A stretch of 33,269 nucleotides of DNA from Acidimicrobiia bacterium (GCA_025361725.1 JANYJV010000097.1:1-33269), one strand, 5' to 3'; positions 7,496-16,465 are shown, counted from the first letter of the stretch. Translations and numbers: made by a program. Notes: generated from the sequence alone by a model not told the origin.

Positions 7496-7822
7496 TCAGG
7501 TTCGAGCCGGTTTGCCCGAAGGCGCGGGGTCTGTTGCGCCCTCGTTGGCGGACGGTTCGCCGGCCAATCCCAGCGGTCCACCGTTGGCATCGGCTGCCGG
7601 TGCGGTGATGACGGCGGTGAATGTTCCGACCGATCGAGTGCCGTCGGCCGCGGTGAACTGGTAGGTGACCGGTGGCGCAGTCTCGTCCGTGGAGTGCGTG
7701 CTCAGTCCAGGTCGACGCCTGGGTGAGCTACCTGACTCCGCACTTTTTGCCGAACTCAGTCGGCGCACGAACCTGCGGGTCGCGTACGAGGCCCGGACCC
7801 GCGCTGCCCCTCCGACTTTCGC

Positions 7823-7854
7823 GCGCTTTGGGGGTCTCCGATGCCCCAAAGCGC
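7823..7854. terminator. Strong hairpin, 11-bp perfect stem
   Basis: GCGCTTTGGGG (7823-7833) pairs perfectly with CCCCAAAGCGC (7844-7854) across a 10-nt loop. There is no long T run. It could terminate or insulate transcription before the PPOX gene at 7934. Confidence 0.5.
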
Positions 7855-7921
7855 ACAGAAGTCGATGCGCATCCGCGGCCGGTCATCTCGCGTTTTCGGC
7901 GGCGCAATCAGTGTGCGGTCC

Positions 7922-7927
7922 TACGGT
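7922..7927 (+). promoter_or_regulatory. -10 hexamer TACGGT, leaderless start
   Basis: TACGGT ends 6 nt before the ATG at 7934, so transcription should begin at or next to the start codon. Confidence 0.5.
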
Positions 7928-7933
7928 GGGGGA

Positions 7934-8338
7934 ATGGACGACCACGCGATGCGACGCCGTCTCGCCGACGCCTCGGTCGGGCGCCTGGCTACCGCGAGCG
8001 CCGATGCGCGTCCACACGTCGTGCCGTGCTGCTTCGTCCTCCAAGTATCAACGGTGTTCACCGCCGTCGACGCGAAGCCGAAGACGACAAGCCATTTGCA
8101 ACGGCTCCGCAACATCGAGGAGAACCCGGCGGTGAGTCTGATCGTCGACCACTACGAAGATGACTGGGCGCAGCTGTGGTGGGTGCGTGTCGACGGCAGC
8201 GCCCGTGTGCTGCGCGAAGGCCGTGACTGCAACGCGGCACTTGATCTCCTCGCCGCAAAGTATGAGCAGTACCGCGTCACTCGGCCCCCCGGTCCGGTGA
8301 TCGCTCTCGACATCGATCGCTGGCGGGCCTGGCCGTAA
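7934..8338 (+). CDS. PPOX-class F420-dependent enzyme, Rv0121-like family
   Basis: This is a 134-residue split-barrel flavin/F420-binding protein. The segment VGRLATASADARPHVVPCCF is the usual N-terminal strand pair of pyridoxamine-phosphate-oxidase-like proteins. Segments TAVDAKPKTT, LRNIEENPAVSLIVDHY and DWAQLWWVRVDGSARVL match the Rv0121-type subgroup. Members are thought to use coenzyme F420, but the reaction is not known. The ATG at 7934 is favoured because it lies 6 nt after TACGGT, giving a leaderless transcript; the frame is open upstream to 7841 without supporting features. It converges with the MFS gene. Confidence 0.85.
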   Translation: MDDHAMRRRLADASVGRLATASADARPHVVPCCFVLQVSTVFTAVDAKPKTTSHLQRLRNIEENPAVSLIVDHYEDDWAQLWWVRVDGSARVLREGRDCNAALDLLAAKYEQYRVTRPPGPVIALDIDRWRAWP

Positions 8339-8388
8339 GCCGTCCCGCCCGTCACCGGAGCTGCCGTCCCTCGAGCTCTCCAGCCGGG

Positions 8389-9690
8389 TCAGCGCTGGAG
8401 TTCTTCATCGACGGTCTCGACGCAGTCCGGTGCAAGTGGCTCAACCACATTCGGTCGCGCGTTGCTCCGACCTTTGGTGTAGCCCCACGCGCCGGCTGCG
8501 AGCGCGGCCACGGCACCGAGCCCGATCGCGTAGCGAGCGCCGAACGCATCCGAGACCCAGCCCACGATCGGTCCGCCCACCGGTGTGCTCCCGAGGAAGA
8601 GCATCGCCTGGAGCGCGAGCACGCGCCCGCGCATCTCCGGTGCCGCTTCGAGTTGGACGATGGCGGTGGACGAGACGAGAAACGAGATGCTCGCCATGCC
8701 GAGGAGCAGACCTACGGCGTAGGCGAACCATTGATTCGGAACGATTGCCATCAAGGCCATGGCACCGCCGTAGGCGAGGCTGGCGAGTGCGACCGTGCGC
8801 ACGTCGGCCGACGTTCGCCGCGCGCTCCGCAGCGCTCCCACCAGCGCGCCAACACTCACGACCGAGAACAGGATCGTGAACGTGGTGCCGTCGCCGTGCA
8901 GATCGCGCGTACTGAACAGCGGGAACACGGTCTGGAAGTTGTACGAGAGCGTGCCGACGACTCCCATCATGACGAGCGGTATCCAGAGTTCGGGGACGCC
9001 GCGCACGTACCGCAAGCCGTCACGGACTTGATGCTTCGCCTTCGTAGCGACGGGTGGTGTGCGGAGCTCGCGGGTGCGCATCATTCCCAGTGCGACGAGC
9101 ACGGCGATGTACGACAGGCCGTCGGCGAGGAAACACCATCCAAACCCGACGGTGGCCACGAGGAGTCCGGCGAGCGCAGGACCGATGACGCGCGAGGACG
9201 TCATGAGTGCGCTGTTGAGGCTGACCGCGTTCTGGACGTCGGACTCGGGCACCATCTCCACGACGAACGCGCGACGCGCCGGGTTGTCGAACGCGATGGT
9301 GATCCCGCCCACGAGCGCGACGGCATAGATCGACCACACCGGCGGATGGTGACTGAAGGCCAGGGCCGCCAGCGCGAAGGACTGGAGCATCGCGATCGTC
9401 TGGACGATCAGCAGCAGCCGGCGCTTGTCCGAGCGGTCGGCGATCAGTCCCGCCCAGGGTCCGAGGATGAGCACCGGACCGAACTGCGCGGCGGCGAGCG
9501 CGCCGAGCGCCACGCCACTGTCGGTCAGGGTCAGGACGAGCAGGGTCTGGGCCACGAGCGTGAGCCAGTTCCCGACCTGCGAGATGAGCTGGCCGGTGAA
9601 GAACAGACGGAAGTTGCGACCCCGCAACGATTGGAACGTGGCGCCGGTTGCTTCGCGGAAGGCGGCGCGTCTCGTGGTGGGTGCGCTCAC
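8389..9690 (-). CDS. MFS transporter (EntS/MFS_3-like exporter)
   Basis: This 433-residue integral membrane protein has about 12 hydrophobic segments. The N-terminus LRGRNFRLFFTGQLISQVGN and the loop LIADRSDKRRLLL (motif A-like) are typical of the MFS_3 group that includes enterobactin and macrolide exporters. The GTG at 9690 is chosen because TACGGT lies 6 nt upstream on the minus strand (9697-9702), a leaderless arrangement, and homology starts soon after. It is divergent from the acyl-CoA dehydrogenase gene, 144 bp apart. The substrate is unknown. The C-terminal tail is cytoplasmic and charged. Confidence 0.9.
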   Translation of the reverse strand: MSAPTTRRAAFREATGATFQSLRGRNFRLFFTGQLISQVGNWLTLVAQTLLVLTLTDSGVALGALAAAQFGPVLILGPWAGLIADRSDKRRLLLIVQTIAMLQSFALAALAFSHHPPVWSIYAVALVGGITIAFDNPARRAFVVEMVPESDVQNAVSLNSALMTSSRVIGPALAGLLVATVGFGWCFLADGLSYIAVLVALGMMRTRELRTPPVATKAKHQVRDGLRYVRGVPELWIPLVMMGVVGTLSYNFQTVFPLFSTRDLHGDGTTFTILFSVVSVGALVGALRSARRTSADVRTVALASLAYGGAMALMAIVPNQWFAYAVGLLLGMASISFLVSSTAIVQLEAAPEMRGRVLALQAMLFLGSTPVGGPIVGWVSDAFGARYAIGLGAVAALAAGAWGYTKGRSNARPNVVEPLAPDCVETVDEELQR

Positions 9691-9696
9691 CCTGGG

Positions 9697-9702
9697 ACCG
9701 TA
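9697..9702 (-). promoter_or_regulatory. -10 hexamer TACGGT, leaderless start of MFS gene
   Basis: On the minus strand TACGGT-CCCAGG-GTG places the hexamer 6 nt before the start codon at 9690. Confidence 0.5.
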
Positions 9703-9834
9703 CCCACCGCGGCGCGCGAGCAGTCGAGCGATTCCTCGACATCGCCGTCGACGGGCAGGATGACCGATCCTCGTGCCGCGGCAATGACGTGGCCGGTTTT
9801 GCGAAGCGGGGTCGAAACGGGGGACCCTGGGCGG

Positions 9835-11994
9835 ATGTCGATTGCCATTACCGAAGACCATCGCGCGCTGACCCAGACCGCCTCGGACTTTCTCGCCAAG
9901 CACGGGGCCCGCGCCGCATCCCGGGCCCTGCTCGAGGCGGACTCCGAGTCGTTACCAGAGTTCTGGGGCGAACTCGCTCAACTCGGGTGGCTGGGCCTGC
10001 ATATCCCCGAAGCGCACGGCGGGTCGGGCTTCGGCCTTCCCGAGCTCGTCATCGTGGTAGAGGAACTGGGACGCGCCATGGCCCCCGGTCCGTTCGTCCC
10101 GACTGTCATCGTCAGTGCCGTCATCGCCGCCGCAGCGCCCGCAGAGATGCAGGCCGCCCGGTTGCCGGGCCTCGCAGACGGCAGTGTGATCGGTGCCGTC
10201 GCGCTCGGCGGCGATGTGGAGATTCGTGACGGGGCAGCTCACGGATCGGCCGGCACCGTCATCAGTGGGGGACTGGCCGACCTACTGCTCGTCGCGGTCG
10301 GTGACGATGTCGCGGTGGTGGACCTCTCCGGCGGCGCTGCGACCGTCGAGACTCCCGCCAACCTCGACCCCACCCGCCGCGCCGCTCGGACCACCCTGAC
10401 CGGCGCACCGGTGCAGCTGATCCTGGGTGCGCAGCAGGTGTTGACCGACCTATCTCGGTTGCTCTTCGCCGCCGAGGCCACGGGCATTGCGATCGAATGT
10501 ACCGAGATGGCGGCGGAATACGCGAAGGTGCGCGAGCAGTTCGGACGCCCGATTGCGATGTTCCAGGCGGTCAAGCATCACTGCGCCAACATGCTGGTGG
10601 CCGCCGAACTCTCGACCGCCGCCGTGTGGGACGCAGCTCGCGCCGCTGACGGCGACGACGATGACCAACTCTCCTACACCGCCGCGATCGCGGCGACGCT
10701 CGCCGTTCCGGCGGCGGATCTCGACGCGCAACTGAACATTCAGGTCCATGGTGGGATCGGGTTCACGTGGGAGCACGACGCGCACTTGTACTTGCGGCGC
10801 GCCACCGTCATCGAGTCGGTGATCGACGCCGAGGCGGCCGCCGCCGACGCCGTGAAGTTCACGCGCGACGGCGTACGGCGGGAACGGTCCGTGGATCTTC
10901 CGCCCGAAGCCGATGCGATCCGAGACACCGTTCGTCAGTTCGTTGTGAGCGTGTCGGGCCTCGACCATGACGCGCGGCGCAATGCGCTCGTCGAGACCGG
11001 ATACGCGATGCCGCACTGGCCGGAGCCGTGGGGACGCGAAGCCACTGCCGTCGAGCAGCTCGTCATCGAGCAGGAGTTCGCAGCGGCGGGCATTCAGCGG
11101 CCGTCGCTCGGTATCACCGGCTGGGTCATCCTCACCTTGATCCAGCACGCGACCGAGGACCAAGTGGCCCGATGGGTGAAGCCGGCGGTCAATCAGGAGT
11201 TGATCTGGTGTCAGCTCTTCAGCGAGCCCGATGCGGGTTCGGACGCCGCCGGGGTACGGACGAAGGCGACGCGGGTCGACGGCGGGTGGACAATCACCGG
11301 CCAGAAGATCTGGACCAGTGGCGCACACACCGCCAAGTACGGACTCGCCACCGTTCGGACCAACCCCGATGTCCCGAAGCACGCCGGTATCACCACCATG
11401 GTCATCGACATGGAGGCCGACGGTGTGGAGGTCCGGCCACTGCGGATGGTGACGGGTCAGGCGGAGTTCAACGAGGTGTTCTTCGACGACGTGTTCATCC
11501 CGGACGACGATGTCGTCGGACCCGTCGACGGCGGCTGGACCGTGGCGCGCGCGACCCTCGGCAACGAGAGTGTGAGCATCGGCGGTGGCCAGGGTGGGAT
11601 GTCACTGCCCGGCGAGGCGCTCATCGCGCCCTTCGACGCGCATCCGGAACGGCTCCCCGGTGGTGCCGGTCGGGTGGGTCGGTACATCGCGACCTCGGAA
11701 GCGATGACGTTGCTCAATGTGCGCAGCGCGCAGCGGGCGGTGTCCGGAGGCGACTCGATCGCCACCGGGAACGTCACGAAGCTGGTGCTCTCCGAGATTG
11801 GCCACGAGGCGGCCGCGATTCTCGCCGCGCTGAGCGGCGACGAGTTGGCCTTCCTGGACGGTCCGGCCGCGATGTCGGGCTTCCTCGTGCTCATGCATCG
11901 AGCCATGTCGATCGCAGGCGGGACGTCGGAGATCAAGCGCAACCAGATCGGCGAGCGCATCCTCGGGCTTCCCCGCGATCCGCTCATCCGCTGA
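9835..11994 (+). CDS. Tandem double-domain acyl-CoA dehydrogenase (FadE34-like)
   Basis: This 719-residue protein is made of two acyl-CoA dehydrogenase units. The first (about 1-345) has an N-terminal helical domain and ends with QVHGGIGFTWEHDAHLYLRR, which contains a likely catalytic Glu. The second (about 365-719) has LFSEPDAGSDAAG, ITGQKIWTSGAH and the terminal AGGTSEIKRNQIGERILGLP, which fit FAD and CoA binding. In actinobacteria, steroid-degrading dehydrogenases act as alpha2beta2 pairs, and FadE34 is a known fused version. This gene has the same plan, so a bulky acyl-CoA (steroid or branched side chain) is a reasonable guess. The ATG at 9835 fits homology; the long upstream extension of the frame overlaps the MFS gene and is antisense artefact. 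Confidence 0.92.
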   Translation: MSIAITEDHRALTQTASDFLAKHGARAASRALLEADSESLPEFWGELAQLGWLGLHIPEAHGGSGFGLPELVIVVEELGRAMAPGPFVPTVIVSAVIAAAAPAEMQAARLPGLADGSVIGAVALGGDVEIRDGAAHGSAGTVISGGLADLLLVAVGDDVAVVDLSGGAATVETPANLDPTRRAARTTLTGAPVQLILGAQQVLTDLSRLLFAAEATGIAIECTEMAAEYAKVREQFGRPIAMFQAVKHHCANMLVAAELSTAAVWDAARAADGDDDDQLSYTAAIAATLAVPAADLDAQLNIQVHGGIGFTWEHDAHLYLRRATVIESVIDAEAAAADAVKFTRDGVRRERSVDLPPEADAIRDTVRQFVVSVSGLDHDARRNALVETGYAMPHWPEPWGREATAVEQLVIEQEFAAAGIQRPSLGITGWVILTLIQHATEDQVARWVKPAVNQELIWCQLFSEPDAGSDAAGVRTKATRVDGGWTITGQKIWTSGAHTAKYGLATVRTNPDVPKHAGITTMVIDMEADGVEVRPLRMVTGQAEFNEVFFDDVFIPDDDVVGPVDGGWTVARATLGNESVSIGGGQGGMSLPGEALIAPFDAHPERLPGGAGRVGRYIATSEAMTLLNVRSAQRAVSGGDSIATGNVTKLVLSEIGHEAAAILAALSGDELAFLDGPAAMSGFLVLMHRAMSIAGGTSEIKRNQIGERILGLPRDPLIR

Positions 11995-12189
11995 GCGCTC
12001 ACGCGCGGCGGCCGCTTGAGAGGATTGCCGTGCACAACGCGGTATTCGTCCGGAAAAAGAACGAAGATTGAACCCGGCGACGGCGGGGAGTCACTGAATG
12101 GACCAGGATCGGATTCGAAATGCCGTACCGGCCCAGACCGGGGTAGTAGTCCTGGATGGCGAAATACCACCCGATCGATCGGTAGCACG
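11995..12189. other. 195-bp intergenic, nothing recognised
   Basis: No gene was seen. A weak symmetric element (CCGG-CCCAGA-CCGG) occurs about 45 bp before the regulator start. No confident promoter or terminator was assigned. Confidence 0.4.
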
Positions 12190-13422
12190 ATGAACCTCAA
12201 AGAGGCTGCACACCATCTCGGCGTGCACTATCAAACTGCCTACAAGTGGGTCCGAGCGGGAGACCTCATCGCCGTGCGCGTCGGGGGCCGCTACGAAGTC
12301 TCGCCGGCGGCAATACAACGCTTGGAGATGGCTCGAGCGGCCGTCCTCGTCGAGGGTGAATCGATAGCCGCGCCGGTGGTCGGCGGATCCTTCGAGATCG
12401 ACCCCGAGGACCTCATCGAGGAACTCGAGGCGCTGGTCATCGACCCGTGTGTGGCTTTTCCCGCGATCGTGGCGCTCGTGGCCCGTCGAGGTGCAGCGGT
12501 CCTCGGGGACACCTGCATCGCCGTGGTCAACAACGAGGACGGCCGGGTGCTCTACCAGAGCGTGGACCACCCCAACCCAGACCAGGCCGCGATCCTCACT
12601 GGTGCCCTGCACCTCACCAAGAGTGGGCCGGCTGGGTTCGGTGGTATCGCCATGCGCGCCTTCACCGAACAGCGGGTCGTCCGCATCCCGCACCTGCCCC
12701 AGGACTGGTTACGGCGTGCCCTCCGCCCCGAATTGCTCCAGCACCTTGGACGCTGTCCCGTGCACAGCGTCTTGGCTGCGCCGGTCATCGTCGAGGGCGC
12801 GTCGGTCGGCGTGGTGGTGTTCACCCGAGACACGCCCAACCACCCGTACACCGAGCTTGATGCGAGTTACGTACAGCGGCTCGTCGAACGAATGGCGTTG
12901 CTGTACCAGAGCGCACAGGAGATCGAAGCGGCATGGGCGCTCCGCGGCGAACTCGTGAAGAGGCTGACGCGCGTCGTGCGCAGTCATCCTCACGAAGCGG
13001 CGGCAACGTCCGCCGAGGCGATCGCCGACGTGCTGAACGCAACGCCTGGCGCCCGTGACGTACCGGTGGCGATCTTCGATCCCGCTGGCTCTGTCCTGGC
13101 TTTGAACCAGGTGGCGCAGCGGGTGAGCGGATACGACGACGACACGCTGGTCGGCGGGACCTTCGAAGCCTTCACCCACCCCGACGACGTCGAGCGCGAA
13201 CGCGCCAATTTCGGCCGCCTGGTTTCCGGCGAACTCGACTATCTGGACACCCTCGTTCGGAGGATCCTGATCGGTGAACGGGTGTCGGCATTCGTGAGTC
13301 ATCGCGCGGTCGTCCGTGATGTCGATGCGACGCTCCGGCTCGTCATCTCCGTCTTCCGGCCGGTCCGCGTCGCCAAGGATTTCGTCGACCCGCTCATGGT
13401 GGGACTCGTCAGCAGACATTGA
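12190..13422 (+). CDS. HTH-GAF-PAS sensory regulator
   Basis: The 410-residue protein starts at the ATG at 12190. Residues 1-55 (LKEAAHHLGVHYQTAYKWVR, then GDLIAVRVGGRYEVSPAAI) form an excisionase/MerR-like helix-turn-helix. Residues about 75-235 form a GAF domain (HSVLAAPVIVEGASVGVVVF). Residues about 285-395 form a PAS domain (VPVAIFDPAGSVLALNQVAQ, TFEAFTHPDDVERERANFGR). No kinase or cyclase output is present, so DNA binding is the likely output and the GAF or PAS domain the sensor. It lies 195 bp after the acyl-CoA dehydrogenase on the same strand and may regulate it. The ligand is unknown. Confidence 0.88.
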   Translation: MNLKEAAHHLGVHYQTAYKWVRAGDLIAVRVGGRYEVSPAAIQRLEMARAAVLVEGESIAAPVVGGSFEIDPEDLIEELEALVIDPCVAFPAIVALVARRGAAVLGDTCIAVVNNEDGRVLYQSVDHPNPDQAAILTGALHLTKSGPAGFGGIAMRAFTEQRVVRIPHLPQDWLRRALRPELLQHLGRCPVHSVLAAPVIVEGASVGVVVFTRDTPNHPYTELDASYVQRLVERMALLYQSAQEIEAAWALRGELVKRLTRVVRSHPHEAAATSAEAIADVLNATPGARDVPVAIFDPAGSVLALNQVAQRVSGYDDDTLVGGTFEAFTHPDDVERERANFGRLVSGELDYLDTLVRRILIGERVSAFVSHRAVVRDVDATLRLVISVFRPVRVAKDFVDPLMVGLVSRH

Positions 13423-13485
13423 TCCGGACGTGTTCGTGCGCGTCGATGTCCCCTTGATGAGTCCCGTCTTCACGAGCTTTGCGCC

Positions 13486-13491
13486 TACGCT
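13486..13491 (+). promoter_or_regulatory. -10 hexamer TACGCT, leaderless start
   Basis: TACGCT ends 9 nt before the ATG at 13501, and no ribosome site is present, so a leaderless mRNA is likely. Confidence 0.45.
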
Positions 13492-13500
13492 GCTGCGCTG

Positions 13501-13902
13501 ATGGATGTCACCACTGCCATGCTCGCCGACTTCGCCCAAGTGCGTGAAGGGCTGCTGTTCGTCTCATCGGGTGGGGTCACCCGCTGCTACCGGGAACAAC
13601 TGCCCGCGCCATTGGGAGTGCATCTGGCCATCGTGTTGGAACTCGATCGGCTCGAGGCCGAACGGGCCCATGAAGTGCGAGTCGTGGTCGTCGACGAAGA
13701 CGGCGGTGAACTGGCCGAGATCTCCGGCGAGATCCAACTCGGTGAGACCCAACTCATGATGGGCGAGAACCTGAACCTCCCGATCACCTTCGACCTGCGC
13801 AATGTTCCGGTCGAACGTTTCGGCACGGTCGAGGTCCGGTGCTACGTCGCCGGCGAGCACCGATCCACCTTGCCGCTTTGGGTTCTACAGACGCCTACCT
13901 AA
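13501..13902 (+). CDS. DUF6941-like small beta-rich protein
   Basis: This is a 133-residue protein. The pattern TAMLADFAQVREGLLFVSSG at the start, then LPAPLGVHLAIVLELDRLEA, a VRVVVVDEDGGELAE strand pair and a terminal YVAGEHRSTLPLWVL match the DUF6941 group of actinobacterial proteins of unknown function, as far as I can judge from memory. The alternating strands suggest a small beta-sandwich. There is no signal peptide or catalytic motif. The start is set by the ATG at 13501 behind a TACGCT hexamer. It follows the HTH-GAF-PAS regulator by 78 bp and converges with the citrate synthase gene. Confidence 0.75.
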   Translation: MDVTTAMLADFAQVREGLLFVSSGGVTRCYREQLPAPLGVHLAIVLELDRLEAERAHEVRVVVVDEDGGELAEISGEIQLGETQLMMGENLNLPITFDLRNVPVERFGTVEVRCYVAGEHRSTLPLWVLQTPT

Positions 13903-14057
13903 TTGCTCTGCCTGATTGCTCGTCCGGCTTCGTTTGCGGCCGTCGCTGAAGGTGCGGCGTTGATGTGGACCGGGACGCCTTCCTCGCTGCTCGCTCCGCA
14001 GGCTCCGCTCGGTCGCGGGTCGGGATTGTGTGCTGCTCGTCAGGCGTCGACCGTGAG

Positions 14058-15605
14058 TCAGTCGAGTGGGGGGAGTGGTTGGGGTGGGGGCGGGCCGACG
14101 TAGAGGGCGCTCGGGCGGATCAGACGGTTGTCTGCGGCTTGCTCGAGGATGTGCGCACACCAACCGATGACCCGGCTGGAGGCGAAGGTCGGGGTGAACA
14201 TCTCGCGAGGCAGGCCACACCGGTCCATCACGATGCCGGCGTAGAACTCGACGTTGGTGTACAGCTTGCGTCCCGGCTTCAACTCCGCCAGCACTTCGAT
14301 GGCCTTGGCCTCGATCTGCTCGGCGAGTTCCACATTGGGTCCGCCCAATCGGTTGGCGACGCCGCGCAACATGACCGAACGCGGGTCGTCGGTCTTGTAG
14401 ACCCGATGACCGAAGCCCATGAGTCGGTCGCCGCGCTCGACGGCCGCACGCAACCAGGGCTCGGCATTGTCCAACGTGCCGATCGAGTCAAGCATGTCCA
14501 GCGCCCGGCTCGGTGCGCCACCGTGCAACGGACCCGACAACGCGCCGATCGCGCCGACGATGGCCGCCGCAAGATCGGCTCCGGTCGACGTGATCACGCG
14601 GGCAGTGAACGTGGAGGCGTTGAAGCCGTGGTCGATGGTCGAGATCAGATACTGCTCGACGGCGCGCGCGTGAACCGGCGGCGGCACGTCGCCGGTCAGC
14701 ATGTAGAGGTAGTTCGCCGCGTACGCCAGCTCGGGATCGGGATCGATCGGCTCGAGCCCGTGCTGAATGCGATGGATCGCGGTGAGCAGCGTGGGAACGA
14801 TTGCGCACACGCGCATCGCCTGCGCCTTGAGCTCGGTGGCGTCGATGTCCAGCGACGGACGGAATCCGAGATGCGCTCCGAGCAACGACAACGTGGTGCG
14901 GAGCATGTCGAGCGGTGGGGCATCGGGGCCGACTCCCACAATCGTCGGGAGCGCGGCACGTACCTCTGCGGGGATCTCCCGCAGCGGCGCAACGGTCGCC
15001 ATGAACGCCGCCCGCTCATCACGCGACGGCAGCTCGCCTTCGAGCATCAGGTGCCACACGTCTTCGATCGACCGCTGCTCGGCGAGATCGACGGCGTTGT
15101 ACTGGCGGTAGTGGTAGAAGCCTTCGAGGCCGCGGACGTCGCCGATGTCGGTCTCGGCGACCACCACGCCTTCGAGGCCGCGGGGAATCTCGTGCGCCAG
15201 GTTCTCTGCCGGCTGAATCTGCGCGATGCGCATCAGGTCTCGCATCGACACGATGCCCACGAGTTGCTCGCCGTCGACGACGGGGATGTGTCGGTAGCCG
15301 TGTTCAGAAAGGCTTGCGAACGCGGCGATCACGTCGACGTCGAGTGCGACCGTGTCCGGGGACTCCGTCATCCATTCGGCGACGACCGCGGTCCCCACGT
15401 CGGCGCCCGCCGCGGTGAATCGGACCAGGTCTCGTTCGGTGAGAATTCCAACGGGCAAAGTTCCGTCGACCACCACGACCGATCCCACCCGCCGCTCCCG
15501 CATGGTCGACGCGGCCTCGGCCATCTTGTCGACTGCGGCCACCGTCACCACCGGGTGACTCATGATGTCCGCGACGGTGCGCGCCTTCGTCTCGGATCCG
15601 GCCAT
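14058..15605 (-). CDS. Citrate synthase-family enzyme with two N-terminal CBS domains
   Basis: The 515-residue protein starts at the ATG at 15605 (GGAGGAC 4 nt upstream). Residues about 8-125 hold two CBS motifs (VGSVVVVDGTLPVGILTERD and YRHIPVVDGEQLVGIVSMRD), which normally bind adenine nucleotides. Residues about 150-515 are a citrate synthase: FNASTFTARVITSTGADL, SGPLHGGAPSRAL (catalytic His), MGFGHRVYKTDDPRS (second His) and YTNVEFYAGIVMDRCGLP. The catalytic Asp of the classic NVDFYSG motif is Glu here, which I recall from actinobacterial CitA-type enzymes. It could make citrate or 2-methylcitrate. The CBS pair suggests control by energy state. Confidence 0.9.
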   Translation of the reverse strand: MAGSETKARTVADIMSHPVVTVAAVDKMAEAASTMRERRVGSVVVVDGTLPVGILTERDLVRFTAAGADVGTAVVAEWMTESPDTVALDVDVIAAFASLSEHGYRHIPVVDGEQLVGIVSMRDLMRIAQIQPAENLAHEIPRGLEGVVVAETDIGDVRGLEGFYHYRQYNAVDLAEQRSIEDVWHLMLEGELPSRDERAAFMATVAPLREIPAEVRAALPTIVGVGPDAPPLDMLRTTLSLLGAHLGFRPSLDIDATELKAQAMRVCAIVPTLLTAIHRIQHGLEPIDPDPELAYAANYLYMLTGDVPPPVHARAVEQYLISTIDHGFNASTFTARVITSTGADLAAAIVGAIGALSGPLHGGAPSRALDMLDSIGTLDNAEPWLRAAVERGDRLMGFGHRVYKTDDPRSVMLRGVANRLGGPNVELAEQIEAKAIEVLAELKPGRKLYTNVEFYAGIVMDRCGLPREMFTPTFASSRVIGWCAHILEQAADNRLIRPSALYVGPPPPQPLPPLD

Positions 15606-15691
15606 CAGTCCTCCGTCGTCGCCGTGTATACAGCCGTGATCGATCATACGGCGGAGCCTGCGCTCGCTCCGCGTTCTCAGGTTCGCGCGTG

Positions 15692-16465
15692 CTACTTCGA
15701 GCGGAGCGACGCCCGGCGTCGAGGGCCGGGGTGTTGTTCGCGTCGCTGCGCATCTTGGTCGAGCCGGCGCAGCCGACGTTGCCCCACCGGCACGGGTGCG
15801 TTACCGCCCGCCCCGGTCAACGCACCGCTGACCGGGCTGCTGGGGCGGTCGACATCTTCGGGCTCGATCGGGTTCGCCCCCGGGCGTCGAGGCCACATCA
15901 TCCACGCCACGGCAACGCCGATCGCTCCGCAACAGATCCACGGCATCAACGCCCAGAACTCGATGCCGGGCAGTGGAACGAGAAGCCGGAACTTGCCCAA
16001 GACGTCGGCGGCCTTCGGGTACCAGGAGTCCGGCGTTTTTCGATTGTCGCCCTGCATGAGGTAGCCGCCGTGCGAACGTCCGATGATCCGGTGAATGACG
16101 AGATGTCCGGCACCGGCGCTGCGCGCAGGGATGCGGTAGGCGACGATGTCGCCTTTGCGATACGAATCTTGGGCACGCAGCACCGCGAGGTCACCGGTGT
16201 GGAACTTCGGCTCCATCGAGGTGCCCTTGATGATGATGTAGGACGTTCCGCCGCCGAGTCGGACCGGCCAGATCGCGAACGCGGCAACGGCGATCAGGGC
16301 CATGGCGAGAATGTCCGCAGCCGCGCGGCGCAGTCTGAATGTGCGTTGACGGAGGTTCGGACTCGCTTCGCAGTTCGCGGACTCGGTTTCGGTTTCGGTC
16401 AGGACGCGCACGGGCGTATCGATCGCCGTGTCGGCGATGGGCAACGTGGCGCGATGGCGACTCAT
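15692..16465 (-). CDS. Signal peptidase I, SipW/Sec11 (S26B) type
   Basis: This 257-residue membrane protease has an N-terminal membrane segment (about 53-68) and a C-terminal one (about 172-192). The catalytic serine is in GTSMEPKFHTGD (Ser83). The second motif is HLVIHRIIG, with His125 where ordinary bacterial LepB has its Lys, which marks the archaeal/ER/SipW subgroup. QGDNRKTPDSW with Asp140 completes the box. The TGATG overlap with the upstream secreted-protein stop (1 nt) implies translational coupling. SipW in Bacillus releases TasA and TapA; by analogy this enzyme may mature one or both secreted proteins encoded upstream (17163-16465, 17660-17238). The basic C-terminal tail is of unknown role. 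Confidence 0.9.
   Translation of the reverse strand: MSRHRATLPIADTAIDTPVRVLTETETESANCEASPNLRQRTFRLRRAAADILAMALIAVAAFAIWPVRLGGGTSYIIIKGTSMEPKFHTGDLAVLRAQDSYRKGDIVAYRIPARSAGAGHLVIHRIIGRSHGGYLMQGDNRKTPDSWYPKAADVLGKFRLLVPLPGIEFWALMPWICCGAIGVAVAWMMWPRRPGANPIEPEDVDRPSSPVSGALTGAGGNAPVPVGQRRLRRLDQDAQRREQHPGPRRRASLRSK

Larger units (their letters stand above)
7496..7933. other. Degraded intergenic region with an Ig-like fragment on the minus strand
   Basis: On the minus strand about 7680-7496 encodes VTYQFTAADGTRSVGTFTAV and an Ala/Pro-rich tail ending in a stop. This has the alternating beta-strand style of a bacterial Ig-like secreted protein, but no start, signal peptide or complete domain is present. 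The remainder up to 7933 has no convincing gene. Together with the truncated TetR gene this looks like a deletion scar. Confidence 0.45.

Noticed and set aside
8653-9834. Long plus-strand extension in front of the acyl-CoA dehydrogenase
   Set aside because: It is antisense to the well-supported MFS gene, low-complexity Arg/Glu/Asp-rich and not dehydrogenase-like.
13965-16064. A 699-codon plus-strand frame across the citrate synthase and signal peptidase genes
   Set aside because: It is a mirror frame of GC-rich coding sequence; the opposite strand has full domains and ribosome sites.
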